The notes beneath the pieces are model-generated. The model was not told the origin of the DNA and searched no databases. It saw nothing but the letters and a program-made list of their open reading frames with translations. The position numbers and the translations under genes were made by a program. Below are positions 59,882 to 64,000 of a stretch of DNA of 64,000 nucleotides, in pieces. Source of the stretch: Flavobacterium channae (GTDB lineage Bacteria > Bacteroidota > Bacteroidia > Flavobacteriales > Flavobacteriaceae); contig NZ_CP089096.1 in the NCBI RefSeq assembly GCF_021172165.1, forward strand, positions 2,480,001-2,544,000, given 5' to 3'. Within the stretch, counting starts at the first letter, position 1. The number at the start of each line of letters is the position of its first letter.

Positions 59882-61507
59882 TTACAATTGAGGACCAGCT
59901 GCTACTAATGATTTTCCTTCTTCGTTGTCTGTATATTGAACGAAGTTTTTGATGAATCTTGAAGCCAAATCTTCTGCTTTTGCATTCCATTCAGAAGCAT
60001 CCGCATATGTATTTCTAGGGTCTAAAATATTAGTATCTACATTTGGTAAAGCAGTAGGAACTACAAAATTAAATACTGGAACTGTTTTAGTTTCCGCTTT
60101 TTCGATAGAACCATCTAAAATAGCATCAATAATAGCTCTTGTATCTTTAATTGAAATACGTTTACCTGTTCCGTTCCAACCTGTGTTAACCATGTAAGCT
60201 GTAGCATTGTGTTGCTCCATTTTCTTCACTAATTCTTCACCGTATTTTGTTGGGTGTAATGATAAGAATGCTTTTCCGAAACAAGCTGAGAATGTTGGTT
60301 CTGGTTGTGTTACTCCTCTTTCTGTTCCAGCTAATTTAGCTGTAAATCCAGATAAGAAGTAATATTTAGTTTGCTCTGGAGTTAATTTAGAAACTGGAGG
60401 CATTACTCCGAATGCATCTGCTGTTAAGAAAATAACTTTAGTAGCGTGACCTGCTTTAGAAACCGGCCATACAATGTTATCAATATGGTAAATTGGATAA
60501 GAAACACGTGTATTTTGTGTAACTGAACCATCTTTGAAATCAATTTTTCCATTAGCATCAACCGTTACGTTTTCTAATAACGCATCTTTTTTGATAGCTC
60601 CGTAAATGTCTGGTTCGTTTTCTTTACTTAAATCGATAGTTTTTGCATAACATCCACCTTCGAAGTTGAAAACACCGTCATTATCCCATCCGTGCTCGTC
60701 GTCTCCGATTAATTCACGTTTTGGATCTGTTGATAACGTAGTTTTACCTGTTCCAGATAATCCGAAGAAAACAGCAACATCGCCATCTTTTCCTTTATTA
60801 GCCGAACAGTGCATAGAAGCAATTCCTTGTAATGGTAAGTAATAGTTCATCATTGAGAACAATCCTTTTTTCATTTCACCACCGTACCAAGTTCCTCCAA
60901 TTAATTGGATTTTCTCAGTTAAATTGAACGCGATATATACTTCCGAATTTAATCCGTGAGCTGCGTAATCTTTGAAACTTGTTTTTGAACCATTCATTAC
61001 AATGAAATCTGGCTCACCAAAGTTTTCTAATTCCGCTTCCGTTGGACGGATGAACATGTTTTTCACAAAGTGTGCTTGCCATGCTACTTCCATGATAAAA
61101 CGAACTTTCAATCTTGTGTTTTCGTTTGCACCACAAAAAGCGTCAACAACATATAATTTTTTATTTGATAATTGCTTTACCGTAGTTTCTTTTAAAGCAT
61201 TCCAAGTGTCTTGCGAGATCGGTTTGTTGTCGTTAGCTGCTTTATCAGAATTCCACCAAATTGTGTTTTCTGTAACGCTATCTTTAACAATGTATTTGTC
61301 TTTAGGAGAACGACCTGTGAATTCACCTGTCATTACGTTAACCGCGCCAAGTTCTGACAACTGACCTCTTTCAAAACCTTCTAAAGCTGGGTTTAATTCT
61401 TCATTATATAAATAATCGTATGAAGGATTGTATATGATTTCTGATACATTAACGATTCCGTACTTTTCTAACGAAATCGATTTCGTAGTTTGAGCATTCG
61501 TATCCAT
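59882..61507 (-). CDS. pckA: phosphoenolpyruvate carboxykinase (ATP)
   Basis: 541 residues. The enzyme interconverts oxaloacetate and phosphoenolpyruvate with ATP. P-loop [16 protein letters not shown] followed by LIGDDEHGW (the Mg/Mn-binding Asp pair), [20 protein letters not shown] and [20 protein letters not shown] are the family signatures. Full length for the ATP-dependent type. Single gene with a -7 box at 61541-61548 and a shared terminator. Confidence 0.97.
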   Translation of the reverse strand: MDTNAQTTKSISLEKYGIVNVSEIIYNPSYDYLYNEELNPALEGFERGQLSELGAVNVMTGEFTGRSPKDKYIVKDSVTENTIWWNSDKAANDNKPISQDTWNALKETTVKQLSNKKLYVVDAFCGANENTRLKVRFIMEVAWQAHFVKNMFIRPTEAELENFGEPDFIVMNGSKTSFKDYAAHGLNSEVYIAFNLTEKIQLIGGTWYGGEMKKGLFSMMNYYLPLQGIASMHCSANKGKDGDVAVFFGLSGTGKTTLSTDPKRELIGDDEHGWDNDGVFNFEGGCYAKTIDLSKENEPDIYGAIKKDALLENVTVDANGKIDFKDGSVTQNTRVSYPIYHIDNIVWPVSKAGHATKVIFLTADAFGVMPPVSKLTPEQTKYYFLSGFTAKLAGTERGVTQPEPTFSACFGKAFLSLHPTKYGEELVKKMEQHNATAYMVNTGWNGTGKRISIKDTRAIIDAILDGSIEKAETKTVPVFNFVVPTALPNVDTNILDPRNTYADASEWNAKAEDLASRFIKNFVQYTDNEEGKSLVAAGPQL

Positions 61508-61540
61508 AAAATTAGGTTATGTTGTGTTTAAAATAAAGTG

Positions 61541-61548
61541 CAAAATTA
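61541..61548 (-). promoter_or_regulatory. -7 box of pckA
   Basis: On the minus strand TAATTTTG followed by CACTT, an exact TAnnTTTG match, 34 bp before the ATG. Confidence 0.55.
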
Positions 61549-61576
61549 TAAATTAAATTTGAGATAGCGTTTTAAT

Positions 61577-61963
61577 TTAGTGTTTTTTAGATAAAACAGC
61601 GTAAAATAAGTATCCCCAAGCCGAAACTAAGAACAGCCCACCTATTGGCGTTATCGGTCCTAAAAATTTCGTCTTTAAATTCGTAACAGTATTTGTTGCT
61701 AAAAAATAAATCGAGCCTGAAAAAAACAAAACTCCAATAATTGTTAAATAAAAAATGATAGAACGTTCTTTCTCTCCTAAAAAAGAAAAAGTTCCTATAA
61801 AAAAAAGAAACAACGCGTGATACATTTGATAACGTACCCCAACTTCAAATGTTGCCAATTGCTCCACCGAAAGTACTTTCTTTAATCCGTGAGCACCAAA
61901 TGCTCCTAAAATTATTGCTGTTACCCCTAAAATAGCCGCAACCAACAGTATTTTCTTATCCAT
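61577..61963 (-). CDS. DUF423 membrane protein
   Basis: 128 residues with four membrane helices. ILGVTAIILGAFGAHGLKKVL, then EVGVRYQMYHALFLFFIG, FSGSIYFLA and PITPIGGLFLVSAWGYLFYA are the DUF423 signature. Function is unknown; short inner-membrane protein. Confidence 0.9.
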   Translation of the reverse strand: MDKKILLVAAILGVTAIILGAFGAHGLKKVLSVEQLATFEVGVRYQMYHALFLFFIGTFSFLGEKERSIIFYLTIIGVLFFSGSIYFLATNTVTNLKTKFLGPITPIGGLFLVSAWGYLFYAVLSKKH

Positions 61964-61980
61964 TTTATAAAATTTGAGAC

Positions 61981-61988
61981 CAAAGATA
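61981..61988 (-). promoter_or_regulatory. -7 box of the DUF423 gene
   Basis: On the minus strand TATCTTTG, an exact match, 17 bp before the ATG. Confidence 0.5.
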
Positions 61989-62085
61989 GCAAAAGTTTTT
62001 ATGTTAAATTATGACATAAATCAAGAATTTATTTTTATAAATATAACATTTCACTATCTTCGTGTGATATTTTACAAGTTACAAA

Positions 62086-63456
62086 ATGAGACATGTTTTA
62101 GTCATTGGAGCTGGTCGATCTGCATCATCTCTTATAAAATATTTATTAGATCATTCCGAAGAACAAAATCTACAAGTTACTATAAGTGATTTATCTGAAG
62201 AGTTAGCAAAACAAAAGACTAATAATCACAAAAACGCAAGAGCTATTGCTTTTGACATTTTTAACGAAGCACAACGAAAAGAAGAAATTCAAAAAGCCGA
62301 CATTGTGGTTTCGATGCTTCCAGCACATTTGCATTTAGAAGTTGCTAAAGATTGCATTACATATAAAAAGCACATGGTTACTGCTTCTTATATTAGCCCA
62401 GCTATGCAAGAATTAGACAAGGTGGCCAAAGAAAAAAATTTGATTTTCATGAACGAAATTGGTCTTGATCCTGGTATCGACCACATGAGTGCTATGAAAG
62501 TTTTAGATGAAATTCGAGAAAAAGGCGGCAACATTATTTTGTTTGAATCATTCTGTGGAGGATTGGTTGCTCCTGAAAGTGATACAAACTTATGGAACTA
62601 CAAATTCACTTGGAATCCAAGAAATGTAGTTTTAGCTGGTCAAGGTGGCGCTGCAAAATTTATCCAAGAAGGCACTTACAAATACATTCCATATTCCAAA
62701 TTATTCAGAAGAACCGAATTTTTGCATGTTGAAGGCTATGGCAGATTTGAAGCCTATGCAAATCGTGATTCATTAAAATACAGAAGTGTTTACGGATTAG
62801 ATGATGCTTTAACTTGTTATCGCGGGACCATTAGAAGAGTGGGATATTCTAGAGCTTGGGATATTTTAGTTCAACTTGGAATGACAGATGATTCGTATAC
62901 TATTGACAACTCTGAAAACATGACGTATCGCGAGTTTACCAATTCATTCTTACCATATCATCCAACAGATACAGTTGAAATTAAATTACGTCATGCGCAA
63001 AAAATAGATCAAGACGATATCATTTGGGACAAATTAGTAGAAATTGATTTATTCAATCCGACTAAAAAAATTGGATTAATAAAAGCTACTCCAGCACAAA
63101 TTTTAGAAAAAATATTATCTGAAAAATGGGCTTTGGAACCAAACGACAAAGATATGATTGTAATGTATCATAAATTTGGTTACGAATTAAACGGCGAGAA
63201 AAAACAAATCGATTCTACAATGGTTTGTATTGGAGACGACCAAACGTATACTGCCATGGCAAAAACCGTTGGTTTACCTGTAGCAATTGCTACTTTAAAA
63301 ATATTAAACAAAGAAATTACAACACCAGGAGTTCAATTACCAATTACTAAAGAGGTTTATGATCCTATCTTAAAAGAATTAGAAGATTATGGTGTGATTT
63401 TTAAAGAAACTAAGGTTCCTTATTTAGGCTACAATCCACTAAATATAAAGAATTAA
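62086..63456 (+). CDS. saccharopine dehydrogenase family protein
   Basis: 456 residues. N-terminal Rossmann motif VLVIGAGRSASSLIKYLL, then ADIVVSMLPAHLHLEVAKDC, and MNEIGLDPGIDHMSAMKVLD with FCGGLVAPESDTNLWNYKFT. This is the C-terminal-half (glutamate-forming) saccharopine dehydrogenase layout, which converts saccharopine to 2-aminoadipate semialdehyde and glutamate in lysine breakdown. The glutaryl-CoA dehydrogenase in this window acts later in the same kind of pathway, though not adjacent. The Lrp-like regulator follows 100 bp downstream on the same strand. Lysine-related function is inferred. Confidence 0.87.
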   Translation: MRHVLVIGAGRSASSLIKYLLDHSEEQNLQVTISDLSEELAKQKTNNHKNARAIAFDIFNEAQRKEEIQKADIVVSMLPAHLHLEVAKDCITYKKHMVTASYISPAMQELDKVAKEKNLIFMNEIGLDPGIDHMSAMKVLDEIREKGGNIILFESFCGGLVAPESDTNLWNYKFTWNPRNVVLAGQGGAAKFIQEGTYKYIPYSKLFRRTEFLHVEGYGRFEAYANRDSLKYRSVYGLDDALTCYRGTIRRVGYSRAWDILVQLGMTDDSYTIDNSENMTYREFTNSFLPYHPTDTVEIKLRHAQKIDQDDIIWDKLVEIDLFNPTKKIGLIKATPAQILEKILSEKWALEPNDKDMIVMYHKFGYELNGEKKQIDSTMVCIGDDQTYTAMAKTVGLPVAIATLKILNKEITTPGVQLPITKEVYDPILKELEDYGVIFKETKVPYLGYNPLNIKN

Positions 63457-63476
63457 GTAATTATTATTCTAAAATT

Positions 63477-63509
63477 AATCCGAAATCATAACTGGTTTCG
63501 GATTTTTTT
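63477..63509 (+). terminator. terminator of the saccharopine dehydrogenase gene
   Basis: AATCCGAAA pairs with TTTCGGATT around a 10-nt loop, followed by a T run. Confidence 0.88.
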
Positions 63510-63557
63510 ATTTCAATTACAACCAATTTTGTATTTTTACTTTCAAATAAATCCAAT

Positions 63558-64000
63558 ATGAAGATAAATCACTTACAAATTGAAATTGATGGCATCGACA
63601 AAGAAATTCTTCGTTATTTGATGGAAGATGCCCGAAAACCCATTTTACAGATTGCTAATAAAATTGGAATTTCAGGCGCTGCTATCCATCAACGCTTGCG
63701 AAAACTAGAACAAGCTGGTGTTATCGCAGGTTCAAAATTTGTAGTAGACACCAAAGTTCTAGGTTATAGCACTTTGGCTTTTATTGGAATTTATTTAGAA
63801 AAAGCGTCAAGTAATCCAGATGTTGTAAAAGAGTTGAAAAAAATACCCGAAGTTTTAGAATGTCATTACACCACAGGAAACTGGAGTATTTTAATTAAGC
63901 TAATTTGTAAAGACAATGAACACTTGATGCAATTACTTAATAAAAAAATCCAACCAATTGATGGTGTTTCCAGAACAGAAACTTATATTTCATTGGAACA
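63558..64000 (+). CDS. Lrp/AsnC family transcriptional regulator (3' end cut by window)
   Basis: 147 complete codons without a stop up to the window edge; the normal length is about 150-160, so only a few residues are missing. The N-terminal winged HTH (IDGIDKEILRYLMEDARKPI, then LQIANKIGISGAAIHQRLRK) and the RAM ligand domain (GYSTLAFIGIYLEKAS, VLECHYTTGNWSILIKLICK) are present. Such regulators sense amino acids. Downstream of a saccharopine dehydrogenase gene, a lysine-related ligand is plausible but not shown by the sequence. Confidence 0.88.
   Translation, partial: MKINHLQIEIDGIDKEILRYLMEDARKPILQIANKIGISGAAIHQRLRKLEQAGVIAGSKFVVDTKVLGYSTLAFIGIYLEKASSNPDVVKELKKIPEVLECHYTTGNWSILIKLICKDNEHLMQLLNKKIQPIDGVSRTETYISLE

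Overview
The window is strongly AT-rich and looks like chromosome from a member of the Flavobacteriaceae (Bacteroidota), most likely Flavobacterium or a close relative. The evidence is flavobacterial -7 boxes (TAnnTTTG), absence of obvious Shine-Dalgarno sequences, type IX secretion (T9SS) sorting domains, lineage-typical families (DUF4271, DUF4296, DUF4407, DUF6252-like lipoproteins), a DNA polymerase III alpha subunit carrying its own N-terminal proofreading exonuclease, and an extended S16. Most of the window is ordinary core chromosome. I see no prophage, insertion sequence, CRISPR array or rRNA operon; the only tRNA I find is tRNA-Asp(GTC).

Layout. 1-9.8 kb: truncated phosphopantetheinyl transferase, ahcY, a C1q-like surface protein, DUF4407 protein, PH-domain protein, MmcQ/YjbR protein, a four-helix-bundle (23S IVP/Avd-like) gene bracketed by inverted repeats, a cyclase, hemW and ruvC. 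9.8-17 kb: membrane and envelope genes and a 1080-residue T9SS cargo. 17-17.4 kb: tRNA-Asp and a possible structured small RNA. 17.4-24.6 kb: DUF58 protein, a surface-protein locus (P-domain-like lipoprotein, YadA-head/S74 protein, unknown protein) and a divergent LytTR regulator/TPR histidine kinase pair. 24.6-38.2 kb: trxA, a peroxiredoxin-like protein, dnaE, rpsP-rimM, trmN6-like methyltransferase, glutaryl-CoA dehydrogenase, ferredoxin/ferredoxin reductase, NifU-like and Mrp. 38.4-41 kb: a porin between two YceI-family genes. 41-46.5 kb: ATL protein, LysE-type exporter, trmB, an LpxH-like phosphoesterase, a glycosyltransferase, and a PhoR/PhoB-like pair. 46.6-52.3 kb: TonB-dependent receptor, lipoprotein and two T9SS-CTD proteins. 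52.4-64 kb: LuxE-like protein, tyrS, epimerase, DUF4296/pyrC/glycosyltransferase, DUF4271/hemD, pckA, DUF423, saccharopine dehydrogenase and a truncated Lrp/AsnC regulator.

How the parts fit. The two most persuasive regulatory signals are sequence-level. (1) Six tandem 11-bp units, each with AAC at the same phase, lie between the PhoB-like regulator gene and the TonB receptor gene; this is the geometry of a Pho box and suggests the receptor takes up a phosphorus source. (2) A 30-bp element, 28/30 identical, lies exactly 25 bp upstream of the -7 boxes of both the YadA/S74 surface-protein operon and the neighbouring unknown gene, beside the LytTR/kinase operon; this looks like the operator of a local surface-protein regulon.

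Other notable structure: several intergenic spacers are built of short repeated words, each a different word; one pair forms inverted ends around the IVP-like gene and supplies the stop codon of the adjacent gene. There is a perfect 24-bp in-frame duplication in dihydroorotase and a 14-bp tandem repeat inside a glycosyltransferase. All functional assignments rest on motif recognition by eye, without database searches.
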